From: Kordiimonadales bacterium
GTDB taxonomy: Bacteria; Pseudomonadota; Alphaproteobacteria; Sphingomonadales; Kordiimonadaceae
Assembly: GCA_015485385.1 (NCBI GenBank)
Contig: WFTS01000008.1
Coordinates: 19,959 to 83,958, forward strand
Length of the DNA: 64,000 nt
Reading direction: 5' to 3'
Part shown: positions 18,956 through 30,976 of the stretch, piece after piece
Layout: each line of letters opens with the position of its first letter
Numbering within the stretch: position 1 is the stretch's first letter
The notes under the pieces: model-generated
Database searches by the model: none
What the model saw: only the letters and a program-made list of their open reading frames with translations
What the model was told of the DNA's origin: nothing
Program-made: the position numbers and the translations under genes

Positions 18956-18965
18956 CAAACGACAT

Positions 18966-20894
18966 CTATTGCTGTGGATTTTCAGCAAACAGGCTTTGCT
19001 GCAACACAGTGTTTATTGTGACGTCATAATTATTTAGCAAGTAGGCTTGATACTGAGCAAACACATCATTGGTCATATCGTCGTTCAGCTTTGCTTGCAG
19101 TGTGTCAACGGCAGCAGTGTTTTTCTGCGGATCGCCCGGTTTGATAGCATTCACTTTAACGACAATATAACCATTGCCGTCGTCTGCCCGGTTAAAATCA
19201 ATATCATTGACACCAAGATCAAATATTAATCTGCGGATAGATGGCGACAGAGACGATGATTTATCGCCGGTACGCCCTATGTTTTTGGCGGAAAAGGATG
19301 TGATATCAAGCGCAAGCGCGATTGTTTCAGCGTCTTCTCCGGCTGCAAGCCTCGCTTTTGCGTCTTCTGCAATTTCAGATGCTTTTGCCAATTGTTGTTC
19401 TTGAACCCAAGCTTTGCGAATGTCGTCTTCAACATCCTCAAATGGCTTGTCTTGAGGCTCGGTGATCTCGGTCACATCAACAAGAAAAAAGCCTTTAGCG
19501 CTATCGCTAGGGTCTAGTGGAATGATGTCAGGGTCACCACTGCTTTCATTAGAAAAAGCTTCCTGCAAGATACGGCCTTCTGTTTCAAGGGTTACAGCAG
19601 GCTGTCCACTAGGCAGCAATCCACGGCTGTCAACGTTTGATACGCTAGCCAGCGGTAGCTTTACAATTTTGGCAATGTCAGACAATTCAGAAGCTTCGCC
19701 CATTGCGTCTGATATAGCCTTATCCATGTCATACATGCGGTCTTCAGCTTCAAACTCTTTTAGGAATGAGGTCAGTTCGTCACGCACGTCGTCCAGTGTT
19801 TTTTCCACAGCTGGGGTGATAGAGACCACTTTAAACACATTCCATCCGCCAAAGCCTTCAAGTGGCTCGCTAACACCGTTCAGCGGTAGACTGAATATCT
19901 TTGCCGCAGCATCGTCGCCGTAATCTGGAACCAATTCTGACTGCTTAAAGGTGCCGAGCTCGATTTCCTCAGCGGTGAAGGCTGATACTGAAGCGCCAGC
20001 CTCAACAAAGTCGGCCCCGGCTTGAATTGCGACCAAAAAGGCTTCAGCCGCCGCTTTGTCTGGGAAGCTTACTTGTTGCAGGCCTCGTTGTTCTGGAATG
20101 ATATAATCGCGAGCACGGCTTTTATATTCTTCCTCAATTTTTTCCTCATCAAGTTCGATATCCCCCATGAACTGCTGGGGTGTTACGAGAATATAATTGT
20201 ATGAGCGCCTCTGAGGTGTGCGGTACGAGCCTTTGTTGGCTTCATAATATGTCTGTAGGTCTTCTTCTGTTGGAGTTGGGATGTTGGTAATGTCCCCAGC
20301 TTTGATGTCAAATAATGTGGCATCACGCAGTTCCTGCTGCCATACATAAAGCGCTTCTGCATATTGGCGAGGCATCCTGTTTTTAGCCTCAAACGATTGT
20401 ATCAGATTGCGCTGAGAGATAGTGTTGCGGATTTCGCTCATGAAAGTGTTGCGGGTCATCCCTGTTTGCTGGAGCACCTGAAGAATCATTTCCTTGCTTA
20501 GGGTTCCGTCTGGCAGAACAAACCCTTCGTATGATTCTAATTCTTTGCGCAGTAAAGTGTTACTGGCACGCAAACCAAGCTGCGATAGATGCTCAACCAC
20601 AGAGCTTTCCGCTATCATTTGCTGCAAGACTTGCTGATCGAGACGCATCATCCGGATCAATTGCGGGGCCGTGTATTGAGCACCAAATTGCGCTTGCAAG
20701 GCCTGCGCTCGATTTTGAACCCGGCGGTAATAGGTTTCTGTGGAAACAGGAGTATCCCCAACAGAAGCAACCTGTTGGTTATCACTATTGAAGGCGCTGG
20801 AGCCAATACCAAAGATCGCGAACGAGCCAATTAGCACACCCAACAAAATAGTCACAAAAATGGAGTCTAAACCTCCACGTAATTTGAGCAGCAT
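18966..20894 (-). CDS. ppiD: PpiD-like membrane-anchored periplasmic chaperone / peptidyl-prolyl isomerase
   Basis: SurA_N/parvulin-type protein anchored in the inner membrane by one N-terminal helix (SIFVTILLGVLIGSFAIFGIG, about residues 11-32) with the bulk in the periplasm. The N-terminal chaperone region follows (about 35-240). A parvulin-like rotamase domain is at about 240-375, and a second degenerate region runs to the end at 642. Role: assists folding of newly exported proteins near the Sec translocon. Start ATG 20894 has GGGAG about 10 bases ahead. Its place next to trpE is the common alphaproteobacterial arrangement. Confidence 0.9.
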   Translation of the reverse strand: MLLKLRGGLDSIFVTILLGVLIGSFAIFGIGSSAFNSDNQQVASVGDTPVSTETYYRRVQNRAQALQAQFGAQYTAPQLIRMMRLDQQVLQQMIAESSVVEHLSQLGLRASNTLLRKELESYEGFVLPDGTLSKEMILQVLQQTGMTRNTFMSEIRNTISQRNLIQSFEAKNRMPRQYAEALYVWQQELRDATLFDIKAGDITNIPTPTEEDLQTYYEANKGSYRTPQRRSYNYILVTPQQFMGDIELDEEKIEEEYKSRARDYIIPEQRGLQQVSFPDKAAAEAFLVAIQAGADFVEAGASVSAFTAEEIELGTFKQSELVPDYGDDAAAKIFSLPLNGVSEPLEGFGGWNVFKVVSITPAVEKTLDDVRDELTSFLKEFEAEDRMYDMDKAISDAMGEASELSDIAKIVKLPLASVSNVDSRGLLPSGQPAVTLETEGRILQEAFSNESSGDPDIIPLDPSDSAKGFFLVDVTEITEPQDKPFEDVEDDIRKAWVQEQQLAKASEIAEDAKARLAAGEDAETIALALDITSFSAKNIGRTGDKSSSLSPSIRRLIFDLGVNDIDFNRADDGNGYIVVKVNAIKPGDPQKNTAAVDTLQAKLNDDMTNDVFAQYQAYLLNNYDVTINTVLQQSLFAENPQQ

Positions 20895-21098
20895 GCACCC
20901 GGCTCCCGTCGTGTTAAAATTTTTACAGCATTTGAAACAGCATTAAGCTGTTCAGGTCATATAGGGCGCGCATCATAAGCATGCAATTCGCAGGTCGCAA
21001 CCAATGATATTGCAGAATTTCCCGGCTGGTGTGCGGCTATTAATTTTGCTAAGCCTTACTGACGAAAAACATATACGAAAAAAAGGTAACAATTCCCA
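20895..21098. promoter_or_regulatory. Divergent ppiD / tpiA promoter region
   Basis: About 200 bases between divergent starts. Contains an ACAGC...GCTGT inverted pair with an internal second ACAGC near 20927-20953. No confident promoter hexamers could be assigned. Confidence 0.4.
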
Positions 21099-21854
21099 AT
21101 GCAAAAACCTCATCCACTGGTTGCTGGCAACTGGAAAATGAACGGTGTAACCGCCAGTCATGCTGAACTTGAAGCTCTGAGTACTTTATTGAAAACAGAT
21201 AGCCCTGCGGAGTGTGAAGTGCTGATTTGCCCACCAGCCACGCTTATCGCATCGTCATCAAATATGGGCTTGTCCGCGATTAAAATTGGGGCGCAGGATT
21301 GCCATTCTGAGGTTTCTGGGGCTCATACCGGTGATATTTCAGCGGTGATGCTGAAGGATGCAGGTGCAGACTATGTCATTGTGGGCCATTCAGAACGCAG
21401 GGCTGATCACGACGAATCCAGTGATTTGATCAATGCAAAAACCAAAGCGGTTCATAATGCAGGCCTTAGGGCTATTGTTTGTGTGGGGGAAACCGATGCG
21501 GAGAGAGTGGCCGGCGATACCTCCACCGTTGTTCTGGGTCAGCTTTTAGTCTCACTGCCAGATAGTTGTACGTCCGAAAATACCGTGATTGGCTACGAAC
21601 CTGTTTGGGCGATAGGCACAGGCAAAACCCCTACAGTTGAGGACGTGGCAGACATTCACACTGAAATTCGGACCGCCCTGACCGAGAGGTTCGGTGAGGA
21701 CGGCGCTATGTTCAGGATCATCTATGGTGGCTCGGTAAAGCCATCAAACGCCAAAGAGCTTATGGCGGCTCTAAATGTGGACGGGGCTTTGGTTGGTGGT
21801 GCAAGCCTGAAGGCGACAGACTTTAATGGCATTATCGCTGCTTACAGGGCATAA
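21099..21854 (+). CDS. tpiA: Triosephosphate isomerase
   Basis: Interconverts dihydroxyacetone phosphate and glyceraldehyde 3-phosphate. TIM barrel of 251 residues. Substrate-binding Asn11 and Lys13 in AGNWKMNG, catalytic His in IVGHSERR, catalytic Glu in [14 protein letters not shown], phosphate loop in [10 protein letters not shown]. It begins the tpiA-secG-pyrG series shared with other Alphaproteobacteria. Confidence 0.97.
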   Translation: MQKPHPLVAGNWKMNGVTASHAELEALSTLLKTDSPAECEVLICPPATLIASSSNMGLSAIKIGAQDCHSEVSGAHTGDISAVMLKDAGADYVIVGHSERRADHDESSDLINAKTKAVHNAGLRAIVCVGETDAERVAGDTSTVVLGQLLVSLPDSCTSENTVIGYEPVWAIGTGKTPTVEDVADIHTEIRTALTERFGEDGAMFRIIYGGSVKPSNAKELMAALNVDGALVGGASLKATDFNGIIAAYRA

Positions 21855-21963
21855 ATTAAGCCTTGGCAAAAGCCCCGCTATGGGATAGAAACCGCGCTTT
21901 AATTCTTGGGCAAAATTTGTATAGTCGTTTGTGAGCTATACAAAGCATGATTAGGAACCCTTC

Positions 21964-22296
21964 ATGGAAACGATTTTCCTGACAATTCATACGATTGTAG
22001 CGATTGCCCTAGTGGCCACTATATTGCTGCAACGCTCTGAGGGCGGTGCGCTTGGCATTGGAAGTGGGTCTGGTGGCTTGATGTCTGCGCGCGGCGCTGG
22101 CGATGCGCTTACCAAAACAACCAAATGGCTGGCGATTGTCTTTTTGGCAAACGCGCTGTTTCTTGGCTGGCTTGCTGCAAACAAAACCGATGATCTGGAT
22201 GCGGTAACAAGTGAGATACCGCTTGAGCAACCGGCAGAGCAAACCGACGATCAACTGCCTGATCCGCAAGACTTACCAGAGCCAGGCGAGGGATAA
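21964..22296 (+). CDS. secG: Preprotein translocase subunit SecG
   Basis: Small membrane subunit of the SecYEG export channel. 110 residues with two helices (IHTIVAIALVATILLQ and WLAIVFLANALFLGWLA) around the conserved loop EGGALGIGSGSGGLMSARG. An acidic Pro/Gln-rich tail follows (EQPAEQTDDQLPDPQDLPEPGEG). Start ATG 21964. A terminator follows the gene directly. Confidence 0.95.
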   Translation: METIFLTIHTIVAIALVATILLQRSEGGALGIGSGSGGLMSARGAGDALTKTTKWLAIVFLANALFLGWLAANKTDDLDAVTSEIPLEQPAEQTDDQLPDPQDLPEPGEG

Positions 22297-22305
22297 GAGA
22301 CAGAA

Positions 22306-22336
22306 AAACGGGGGCCAAGTGCCTCCGTTTCTTTAT
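22306..22336 (+). terminator. Terminator of secG
   Basis: Arms AAACGGGGGC and GCCTCCGTTT (ten pairs, one G-U), five-base loop CAAGT, then CTTTATTT. It begins about 10 bases after the secG stop. Confidence 0.85.
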
Positions 22337-22452
22337 TTGAGACTGTTTGTTTTATTTAGACTGTTGAGTTTTTACACACAAAGTATCTGTGTATAGTGTA
22401 ATTCATTGGCATGCCTTTTGGTGGGCTGATATTTTTGGGTAAGAGGGGCGGT

Positions 22453-24084
22453 ATGACGCGCTATATTTTCATTACTGGTGGTGTGGTTAGTTCACTAGGT
22501 AAAGGCTTACTGTCGGCGTCTCTTGGCGCTTTATTGCAAGCGCGGGGCTATTCCGTAAGGCTTCGCAAACTTGACCCCTATCTGAACGTTGACCCCGGCA
22601 CCATGAGCCCATACCAACACGGTGAAGTTTATGTGACCGATGACGGTGCAGAAACAGACCTTGATTTGGGCCACTATGAGCGCTTTACCGGGGTTTCATC
22701 GCGTCAAAGCGATAATATTACGTCTGGCCGGATTTATCAGACGATCATCCAAAAAGAACGGCGCGGTGATTATTTGGGCGGCACTGTGCAGGTGATCCCT
22801 CATGTGACCGACGCTATCAAAGAATTTACACTTGCCGAGCAAGACGGTATTGATTTTATCCTGTGTGAAGTTGGCGGCACAGCCGGTGACATTGAAGCCA
22901 TGCCTTTTATGGAGGCTTTGCGTCAGTTATCAATAGATTTAGGTCGGGGCCGATCGATCTTCGTGCATTTGACATTGGTGCCGTACCTTGCGGCGGCCGG
23001 TGAGCTGAAGACCAAGCCAACACAGCACAGCGTTCGTGATTTGCGCTCTATCGGTATTCAGCCTGATATACTGGTTTGTCGCTCAGAACATGCGATCCCA
23101 GATTCTGATCGCCGTAAAATGTCGCTTTATTGTAATGTGCCTGAAACCTCGGTGATTTCAGCGCTTGATGTCTCTACCATTTATGAAGTGCCTGTCTCTT
23201 ACCATAAAGAGGGGCTTGATGTTGAGGTGCTGAAGGCCTTTGGTCTTGCGCACTCAAGCGAGCCAGACCTTAGCCAGTGGGAAGATATTATAGACCGCAT
23301 TAAAAACCCTGAAGGTGAGGTTACAATCGCTGTTGTAGGGAAATATACTGGCTTGAAAGACGCCTATAAATCCCTGAATGAAGCCCTTGCTCACGGCGGT
23401 ATAGCCAACAAAGTAAAGGTGAATATCCAGTGGTTTGAAGCCGAGGTGTTTGAACGTGAAGACGCGATTGAGCAGCTTGTTGATGTTGATGCAATCCTTG
23501 TTCCCGGTGGGTTTGGAAAGCGCGGCACCGAAGGGAAAATTGCGGCTGCAAAATTTGCGAGAGAGCGCAGCGTTCCGTATTTTGGCATCTGCCTTGGTAT
23601 GCAAATGGCAACAATTGAAGCCGCTAGAAACCTAGCAGGTGTGTCCGGTGCAGGGTCTACTGAATGTGAAGAACAAACCAACCCGGTCGTAGGCCTGATA
23701 ACCGAGTGGGTGCGCGAGGACGGCAGTGTAGAACAGCGCACAAGCGAAACCGATTTGGGCGGCACGATGCGGCTTGGGGCTTATCCGGCGAAACTTAAAG
23801 ATGGGTCATTGGTCGCAAAAATTTACGGTAAAACTGATATCGAAGAACGTCACCGCCACCGCTATGAGGTGAATATAGGCTATGTGAAACAGCTTGAGGA
23901 GGCTGGCGTTTCTTTTTCAGGCATGTCGCCTGACGGCACTTTACCTGAAATTATGGAACTGCCTGATCATCCGTGGTTTATCGGTGTGCAGTATCACCCT
24001 GAGCTGAAATCCAAGCCATTTCAGGCACATCCTTTGTTCGCCAGCTTCATTGAGGCCGCAATCAAGCAAAGCCGACTGGTCTGA
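22453..24084 (+). CDS. pyrG: CTP synthase
   Basis: Aminates UTP to CTP with ATP and glutamine. The N-terminal synthetase domain starts [18 protein letters not shown] and has [21 protein letters not shown] and [11 protein letters not shown]. The C-terminal class I amidotransferase domain has the nucleophile Cys in YFGICLGMQ and His/Glu in [11 protein letters not shown]. About 543 residues. The track start at 22411 is too long; the ATG at 22453 has GAGGGGCG 5-6 bases ahead and gives the universal N-terminus. In many Alphaproteobacteria kdsA follows; here an unrelated secreted protein does. Confidence 0.97.
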   Translation: MTRYIFITGGVVSSLGKGLLSASLGALLQARGYSVRLRKLDPYLNVDPGTMSPYQHGEVYVTDDGAETDLDLGHYERFTGVSSRQSDNITSGRIYQTIIQKERRGDYLGGTVQVIPHVTDAIKEFTLAEQDGIDFILCEVGGTAGDIEAMPFMEALRQLSIDLGRGRSIFVHLTLVPYLAAAGELKTKPTQHSVRDLRSIGIQPDILVCRSEHAIPDSDRRKMSLYCNVPETSVISALDVSTIYEVPVSYHKEGLDVEVLKAFGLAHSSEPDLSQWEDIIDRIKNPEGEVTIAVVGKYTGLKDAYKSLNEALAHGGIANKVKVNIQWFEAEVFEREDAIEQLVDVDAILVPGGFGKRGTEGKIAAAKFARERSVPYFGICLGMQMATIEAARNLAGVSGAGSTECEEQTNPVVGLITEWVREDGSVEQRTSETDLGGTMRLGAYPAKLKDGSLVAKIYGKTDIEERHRHRYEVNIGYVKQLEEAGVSFSGMSPDGTLPEIMELPDHPWFIGVQYHPELKSKPFQAHPLFASFIEAAIKQSRLV

Positions 24085-24123
24085 TACGGTCTGGTCTTTT
24101 TAGCTTTTCTATAAAAAATTACA

Positions 24124-24153
24124 AAAATGGGGGCTTTCGGCCTCCATTTTGCA
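24124..24153 (+). terminator. Terminator of pyrG
   Basis: Eleven-base arms AAAATGGGGGC and GCCTCCATTTT (one G-U pair) around a TTTCG loop, 40 bases after the pyrG stop. It resembles the secG terminator in its GGGGGC/GCCTCC core. Confidence 0.85.
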
Positions 24154-24202
24154 TTCTATCTGATAAGCGGTAAAATGTGCCTCTTGTGATAAGGATTAAT
24201 CC

Positions 24203-24994
24203 ATGTTGAAAATAGTTTCCGTCATAGTGGTGATGCTTGCATTTCATTCGGCTTCGTTTGCCGCGACGCCTGAAGAAAAAAAGGCCGAAGTGCTTTTGAA
24301 TGCGCAAGCTTTGGTGGAAAAGTTTGGTGGGTCAAGGGACCCGGCTTCCTTAAAAAGAATTAATAGCCAGATCGAACACAGTTGGGAAAATTATACCAAG
24401 CTTTACGGGACAAGAAACCCGCTTGCCATAAAGCTTGCTTTATTGCGGGCGCGCAGTGCAACGGCTGCAAAACAAAAAAAGCGTGTTGCTGCTAACTGGA
24501 GAACGGCAATCAAATTATTGCCAGTTCGCACTAAGGGCGCCCAGCGTTTGATTTATTATACCCAAGCTGCGAATGCCAGCGCAGATGTGCGAGACTATAA
24601 GGCGGCAGAACAATTTTTTGCTGCGGCTCAAATTTTTGCTGTTGTGCGAGGCAGTAACGCCGATAAATCCCGCCTTTATTTGCGACTTCAAGAGCTTAAA
24701 ACCGCAGGTGACGGGATGGAATGGCGCCGCTTGAACGATTCACTCTTGGATATGCGCAAATTTTCTGAGAATTTTGTTATGTGGTCTATCCCACGTTTGG
24801 ATGCCTTGCTTGGCGAAGCGGAAATACGTTTGGTGAGACAGCCAAATGACGACAAAGACAAGCGTATGATGCTTGGGGATTTAAAAGCCCGTATTCAATT
24901 GGTGCAAAAAGGCATGAACGGATCAGTGCCTCCTATTCAGGTTGATCGTATTCGCACGCTTTTTTATGCTCTTGAAGATAATTTTGGCCTTTAA
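24203..24994 (+). CDS. Unknown exported helical protein
   Basis: I do not recognise the family. 263 residues with a clear signal peptide at residues 1-21 (IVSVIVVMLAFHSASFA) and predicted cleavage before ATPEEKK. The mature part looks all-helical, Lys/Arg-rich, with alternating Ala-rich helices (RDYKAAEQFFAAAQIFAVVRG) that suggest TPR-like or helical-hairpin packing; no catalytic motif or cysteine pair is seen. It has its own start with AAGGATTAAT upstream and sits alone between the pyrG terminator and eno, the place where many Alphaproteobacteria carry kdsA. Likely periplasmic. Confidence 0.7.
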   Translation: MLKIVSVIVVMLAFHSASFAATPEEKKAEVLLNAQALVEKFGGSRDPASLKRINSQIEHSWENYTKLYGTRNPLAIKLALLRARSATAAKQKKRVAANWRTAIKLLPVRTKGAQRLIYYTQAANASADVRDYKAAEQFFAAAQIFAVVRGSNADKSRLYLRLQELKTAGDGMEWRRLNDSLLDMRKFSENFVMWSIPRLDALLGEAEIRLVRQPNDDKDKRMMLGDLKARIQLVQKGMNGSVPPIQVDRIRTLFYALEDNFGL

Positions 24995-25095
24995 GGCGCG
25001 GCGATACCATAAGAATATTTCCTGATATACTATATATTTATTCCATCCTTAGAGCCTTGCAGCCAAGCTGTGAAAACGGTATGTAGACTGCTTGA

Positions 25096-26403
<1,308 letters not shown>

Positions 26404-26452
26404 CAGGTAATAGGGCAGGATATAGGCTGCGGACGTAGCCGGAAACACATGG

Positions 26453-26491
26453 TAGGGGTTTTAGCCGAATCGCGCTGAAATCCCTATTTTT
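26453..26491 (+). terminator. Terminator-like hairpin after eno
   Basis: Arms TAGGGGTTT and AAATCCCTA (nine pairs, one G-U), 16-base loop, then TTTTTG. About 50 bases after the eno stop. Confidence 0.65.
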
Positions 26492-26551
26492 GTGAGAAAA
26501 CACATCAGTTTGCACTTGCATTGCCGATTCGATTATGAAATGATTCGAATC

Positions 26552-26863
26552 ATGAACGGAGTCGCAAACATATCTCGCAATGTCGCGCAAGCATGGCTGA
26601 CAGGTGTTTGGCTGTTTTTGATCGTTTATTTTGCCGCTTTTGCCTTTCAGGGCAATAGCAGTGTGTTTGTGCGTGATGCTCTGATCGCCCAGCAGGCTGT
26701 GCTTGAAGCTGAGGCAGAGCAAGTGGCTGCAAATCGTCAAATCCTTGAAAACAAAGTCAAAAACATGGGCGGCAAGACCATTGACCCTGATTTGCTTGAA
26801 GAACTTGTGCGGAGCAAGTTGGGTTTTGCACACCCTGATGAGATTGTGGTCTTTCTAAATTAA
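26552..26863 (+). CDS. ftsB: Septum formation initiator FtsB (DivIC family)
   Basis: Small bitopic division protein that links FtsL and FtsQ at the septum. About 103 residues: one membrane helix near residues 12-32 (AWLTGVWLFLIVYFAAFAF), a coiled coil (AQQAVLEAEAEQVAANRQILENKVKNM) and the conserved tail DPDLLEELVRSKLGFAHPDEIV. The track start (26492) adds an unsupported extension; ATG 26552 (MNGVANISRN) or 26540 fit the family better. Confidence 0.9.
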   Translation: MNGVANISRNVAQAWLTGVWLFLIVYFAAFAFQGNSSVFVRDALIAQQAVLEAEAEQVAANRQILENKVKNMGGKTIDPDLLEELVRSKLGFAHPDEIVVFLN

Positions 26864-26871
26864 TGCTTTTG

Positions 26872-26907
26872 ATTAGTTAACTATAAATCAGTTAATCTAA
26901 TTTTTTC
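26872..26907 (+). terminator. Terminator of ftsB
   Basis: Stem ATTAGTTAACT against AGTTAA-T-CTAAT (eleven pairs with one bulged T), seven-base loop, running into TTTTTT. It starts about 9 bases after the ftsB stop. Confidence 0.75.
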
Positions 26908-27021
26908 TATATTTTTCAATATGTTAAATGTGGTTGCCAAAGCCCCTAAAGCGCTGTATCCATAGCAGAACGTTCCACATGTTTTGGGCACTCTGCTCAC
27001 ACCTTTTTTCGGAAGGCTGAT

Positions 27022-28053
27022 ATGGCACCTAAGAAATCGACAAAAAAGCCAGCTGCGTCCCCCAGACGTCGCTCGACTAAGCCCGCACTCTATAAAGCAG
27101 CTGATGATGAGTTGATTAGCTTTTATCAGCAGATGCTTCTTATCCGCCGTTTTGAGGAAAAAGCCGGGCAAATGTACGGCATGGGTTTGATCGGCGGCTT
27201 TTGCCATTTGTATATCGGACAAGAAGCCGTCGTTGTTGGAATTCAGACAGCTTTGAAGGATGGGGATAGCGTTATCACTGGCTACCGCGAGCATGGCCAT
27301 ATGCTAGTGGGCGGCACGGACCCTAAGGCCGTCATGGCAGAACTGACAGGCCGTAGTGGTGGCTGCTCTAGTGGCAAAGGCGGCTCGATGCACATGTTTA
27401 ATCCGGAGAAAGGCTTTTACGGCGGGCACGGTATTGTTGGCGCGCAGGTTTCTTTGGGGACAGGCCTTGGTTTTGCTGCGAAATACCGCAAAACAGACAA
27501 TGTATCTGTGGCCTATTTCGGGGACGGGGCCTCTAATCAGGGCCAAGTTTACGAAAGCTTTAACATGGCGCAAATCTGGGATTTACCGGTGGTCTATATC
27601 ATCGAAAACAACCAATATGCCATGGGGACTTCGGTTAAACGCGCTAGCTCGGAAATTGAGTTATGCCGCAGGGGTGAAAGCTTTCGTATCCCAGGTGAGC
27701 AAGTGGACGGCATGAATGTTCTGGCTGTGCGCGCTGCGATGGATAAAGCCGTCAAATACTGCCGTGATGGGAAGGGGCCCTATATTTTAGAGATGAAAAC
27801 ATATCGCTACCGTGGTCATTCTATGTCTGATCCAGCGAAATATCGCTCTAAGGAAGAAGTCCAAAAAATGCGGTCCGAGCATGATGCTATTGATCAGATC
27901 AAGGCTGTCATTCTTGATCGTGGCTTGATGGACGAAGCTGATCTAAAGGCGGCTGATAAAGCTATTAAAAGCAGAGTAGCAGACGCAGCGTCTTATGCTC
28001 AGGAGTGCCCGGAACCGGCGCTTTCTGAATTATATACCAATGTGTTGGCATAA
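27022..28053 (+). CDS. pdhA: Pyruvate dehydrogenase E1 component, alpha subunit
   Basis: Thiamine-diphosphate-dependent decarboxylation of pyruvate within the PDH complex. 343 residues. A Lys/Pro-rich N-terminal tail ([17 protein letters not shown]) precedes the TPP-binding domain with the motif [19 protein letters not shown] and [13 protein letters not shown]. The phosphorylation-loop region [20 protein letters not shown] follows. First gene of pdhA-pdhB-pdhC-lpdA-lipA; upstream lies the ftsB terminator and about 115 bases of presumed promoter. Confidence 0.97.
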   Translation: MAPKKSTKKPAASPRRRSTKPALYKAADDELISFYQQMLLIRRFEEKAGQMYGMGLIGGFCHLYIGQEAVVVGIQTALKDGDSVITGYREHGHMLVGGTDPKAVMAELTGRSGGCSSGKGGSMHMFNPEKGFYGGHGIVGAQVSLGTGLGFAAKYRKTDNVSVAYFGDGASNQGQVYESFNMAQIWDLPVVYIIENNQYAMGTSVKRASSEIELCRRGESFRIPGEQVDGMNVLAVRAAMDKAVKYCRDGKGPYILEMKTYRYRGHSMSDPAKYRSKEEVQKMRSEHDAIDQIKAVILDRGLMDEADLKAADKAIKSRVADAASYAQECPEPALSELYTNVLA

Positions 28054-28067
28054 AGGGTGATTTGAAG

Positions 28068-29462
28068 ATGGCTATTGAAATAAACATGCCCGCACTGTCG
28101 CCGACGATGGAAAAAGGCACTTTGGCAAAATGGATGGTCAAAGAGGGTGATACGGTTGAAAGCGGTGATGTTATCGCTGAAATTGAAACGGACAAGGCTA
28201 CGATGGAAGTCGAGGCTGTGGACGAGGGAACGATTACACAAATCCTTGTAGCGGAAGGCACCGAAGATGTGCCTGTCGGTCAGGTTATTGCGATTTTAGT
28301 TGAGGAAGGTGAAGAAGCAGAGGCTTCGCCTGACGCTTTACCTGAGCCAACAAAGCCTGTGGTAGAGACAAAAGCATCTGCACCAGCTGATGTGCCAGCT
28401 CAGGATGTCTTTGTTGAACCAAGCGCCCCTGTGGTGGCCGTTACTCTGGCTGATCCTGCGGTTCCGCAAGGCACGGAAATGACCAATCTAACTGTGCGCG
28501 AGGCCTTGCGCGATGCGATGGCTGAAGAATTACGCCGTGATCCAGATGTGTTTGTCATGGGCGAAGAAGTGGGCGAGTATCAAGGTGCTTATAAGGTAAC
28601 GCAGGGTTTACTGGATGAATTCGGGCCAGACCGTATCATTGATACACCGATTACCGAGCACGGCTTTGCTGGACTTGGCGCGGGAGCGGCCTTTGCCGGT
28701 CTGAAACCTGTTATTGAATTTATGACGTTCAATTTCGCCATGCAGGCGATCGACCATATCATCAATTCAGCGGCCAAAAGCCGCTATATGTCTGGCGGCC
28801 TTGTTTCCTGCCCGATTGTATTTCGTGGCCCGAACGGTGCGGCATCACGGGTTGGCGCGCAGCATAGCCAAAACTATGCTGCATGGTACGCTAACGTGCC
28901 GGGCTTGAAGGTTATCGCACCTTACGATGCGGCTGATTGTAAAGGCCTTCTGAAAGCTGCGATCCTTGATCCCAACCCAGTGGTGTTCCTCGAGAACGAG
29001 CTGATGTACGGCGAAAGCTTTGATGTACCTGTGCTGGATGATTATGTGCTGCCGATCGGCAAAGCCAGAATTTTCCGCGAAGGCAGCGATGTGACGCTGG
29101 TATCTTATTCAATCACAGTTGGGGAAGCCCTAAAAGCCGCCGATATGCTGGCAGAGCAGGACATTAGCGCCGAAGTGATTGATCTGCGCACTATTCGTCC
29201 ACTGGATATTGAAACAGTGATTGAAAGCGTCAAGAAAACCAACCGCTGCGTTATCGCCGAAGAAGGCTGGCCGCAGTGTTCTGTTGCTAGCGATATTTCA
29301 GCGCAATTGATGGAAAAAGCGTTTGATTATCTGGATGCGCCGGTAACGCGCGTGAACAGTGTCGATGTACCGCTTCCGTATGCAGATAATCTTGAAAAAG
29401 CTGCCGTTGTAAATGCAGATAAAATTGTAACAGCTGTTAAAGCGGTTTGTTACTCTGAGTAA
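28068..29462 (+). CDS. pdhB: Pyruvate dehydrogenase E1 component, beta subunit with N-terminal lipoyl domain
   Basis: Partner of PdhA. About 464 residues, some 130 more than a plain E1 beta, because residues 1-80 form a biotinyl/lipoyl domain with the lipoylated lysine in [13 protein letters not shown] Pro/Ala/Glu linker runs to about 135. The transketolase-like part follows with [56 protein letters not shown] and [11 protein letters not shown] 28068 follows AAGGGTGA and is preferred over TTG 28062. This fusion is typical of Alphaproteobacteria. Confidence 0.97.
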   Translation: MAIEINMPALSPTMEKGTLAKWMVKEGDTVESGDVIAEIETDKATMEVEAVDEGTITQILVAEGTEDVPVGQVIAILVEEGEEAEASPDALPEPTKPVVETKASAPADVPAQDVFVEPSAPVVAVTLADPAVPQGTEMTNLTVREALRDAMAEELRRDPDVFVMGEEVGEYQGAYKVTQGLLDEFGPDRIIDTPITEHGFAGLGAGAAFAGLKPVIEFMTFNFAMQAIDHIINSAAKSRYMSGGLVSCPIVFRGPNGAASRVGAQHSQNYAAWYANVPGLKVIAPYDAADCKGLLKAAILDPNPVVFLENELMYGESFDVPVLDDYVLPIGKARIFREGSDVTLVSYSITVGEALKAADMLAEQDISAEVIDLRTIRPLDIETVIESVKKTNRCVIAEEGWPQCSVASDISAQLMEKAFDYLDAPVTRVNSVDVPLPYADNLEKAAVVNADKIVTAVKAVCYSE

Positions 29463-29573
29463 AGGAACCGTTATTAGACGTAGCGATCGCTATTCCTATT
29501 ATTCTATTTCTTTTGCATGTTGTTATTACAGAATATTTTTAAAATTTGGCACGGCCAAGAAAAGGGTCTTTCA

Positions 29574-30920
29574 ATGTCTATCGAAATTTTTATGCCCGCG
29601 CTTTCTCCGACAATGGAAAAAGGTACGCTTGCGAAATGGCTCGTTAAAGAGGGCGACAGTGTTGAAAACGGTGATGTGATCGCCGAGATTGAAACTGACA
29701 AAGCCACGATGGAAGTTGAAAGCATCGATGACGGCATTGTTGCCAAAATCTTTGTTGCTGAGGGCAGCGAAGATGTACCAGTAGGTGCTATCATCGCAGT
29801 TCTCGCTGAAGATGATGAGGATGTGGCTGATGTAGCCGCGCGTGCTAATGCACCAAAGGAAGCCGCAGCATCCGCTTCACAGGCGGTTGAGGCCGAACCC
29901 GTTGCTGATACTGCGACACCCGTAGCTGAGGCTGCACCCGCGCCAGTGGTTTCGTCCGCCGCAGTGGCTCCAACAACCGCTGGTCAGCGCATCAAGGCCT
30001 CGCCGCTTGCAAAGCGTATTGCGAAGCAGGCAGGGCTTGATTTAAGAACGATCACCGGGTCTGGCCCGCACGGACGCATTGTGAAACGTGATGTTGAAGG
30101 CGTAAGCGCACCGGCACCGTCTCTTGCTAGTTCTGCAGCACTTGCGAGCCCTACGGCCAAGGCTCCTGTAACCGCGCCGTCCGTCTCTGCCGCACCAGCC
30201 GCAGCACCAACTTACGGCCCGCATGATGATATTCCGTTCCGGGAAGAGCGCCTCTCTGGTATGCGCAAGGTCATAGCCAAACGCCTGACAGAATCTAAAA
30301 CTACTGTACCGCATTTCTACTTAACCATAGACTGCGAACTGGATGCATTATTGGCTCAGCGTAAGATACTCAATGCTAAATTAGCGGAAAGTGGCGGGAA
30401 GCTCTCGGTAAATGATTTCATCATCCGAGCCTCTGCTTTGGCGCTCAAAAAAGTGCCCGCAGCCAACGTTCAGTATGCCGGAGACAAAATCTATTGGTAT
30501 GAACGTGCCGATATTTCCGTTGCGGTTGCTATTAAAGGTGGTTTGGTTACGCCTGTGGTGCGTGGTGCTGATGCTAAGGGCCTTGCAGAGATTGCAGCGG
30601 AAGTGAAAACATTGGCAGGGAAAGCCCGTGACGGCAAACTAATGCCCGAAGATTATGCTGGTGGCACATTCTCGATCTCGAACCTTGGCATGTACGGAAT
30701 CAAAGAATTCAGCGCGGTTATCAACCCACCGCAAGGGGCGATTTTAGCCATCGGCGCAGGTGAACAGCGCCCTGTCGTCAAAGACGGCGCGCTAGCCGTG
30801 GCGACTGTGATGGGCTGCACGCTATCGTGCGATCACAGGGCCATTGACGGGGCTGTTGGCGCTGAATTTTTGCAGGCCTTTAAAGGCTTTATCGAAGATC
30901 CACTGACCATGTTGCTCTGA
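29574..30920 (+). CDS. pdhC: Dihydrolipoamide acetyltransferase (PDH E2)
   Basis: Core of the PDH complex; transfers acetyl from lipoamide to CoA. About 448 residues. The N-terminal lipoyl domain ([17 protein letters not shown]) closely matches that of PdhB. Then an Ala/Pro linker, a peripheral-subunit-binding domain near residues 140-180 ([31 protein letters not shown]), a second linker and the catalytic domain with the HRAIDGA active site near the end. The track start at 29517 is less likely than ATG 29574 (MSIEIFMP), which has AAAAGGG ahead. Confidence 0.97.
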   Translation: MSIEIFMPALSPTMEKGTLAKWLVKEGDSVENGDVIAEIETDKATMEVESIDDGIVAKIFVAEGSEDVPVGAIIAVLAEDDEDVADVAARANAPKEAAASASQAVEAEPVADTATPVAEAAPAPVVSSAAVAPTTAGQRIKASPLAKRIAKQAGLDLRTITGSGPHGRIVKRDVEGVSAPAPSLASSAALASPTAKAPVTAPSVSAAPAAAPTYGPHDDIPFREERLSGMRKVIAKRLTESKTTVPHFYLTIDCELDALLAQRKILNAKLAESGGKLSVNDFIIRASALALKKVPAANVQYAGDKIYWYERADISVAVAIKGGLVTPVVRGADAKGLAEIAAEVKTLAGKARDGKLMPEDYAGGTFSISNLGMYGIKEFSAVINPPQGAILAIGAGEQRPVVKDGALAVATVMGCTLSCDHRAIDGAVGAEFLQAFKGFIEDPLTMLL

Positions 30921-30976
30921 AAAACAGATACCGGTTGCACATTTAGCCCCATTTGAAGATTGCAGGATAATATATT

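Noticed and set aside
22411-22452. Longer N-terminus for pyrG
   Set aside because: CTP synthases begin at the MTRYIF-type sequence, and a good ribosome-binding site precedes ATG 22453.
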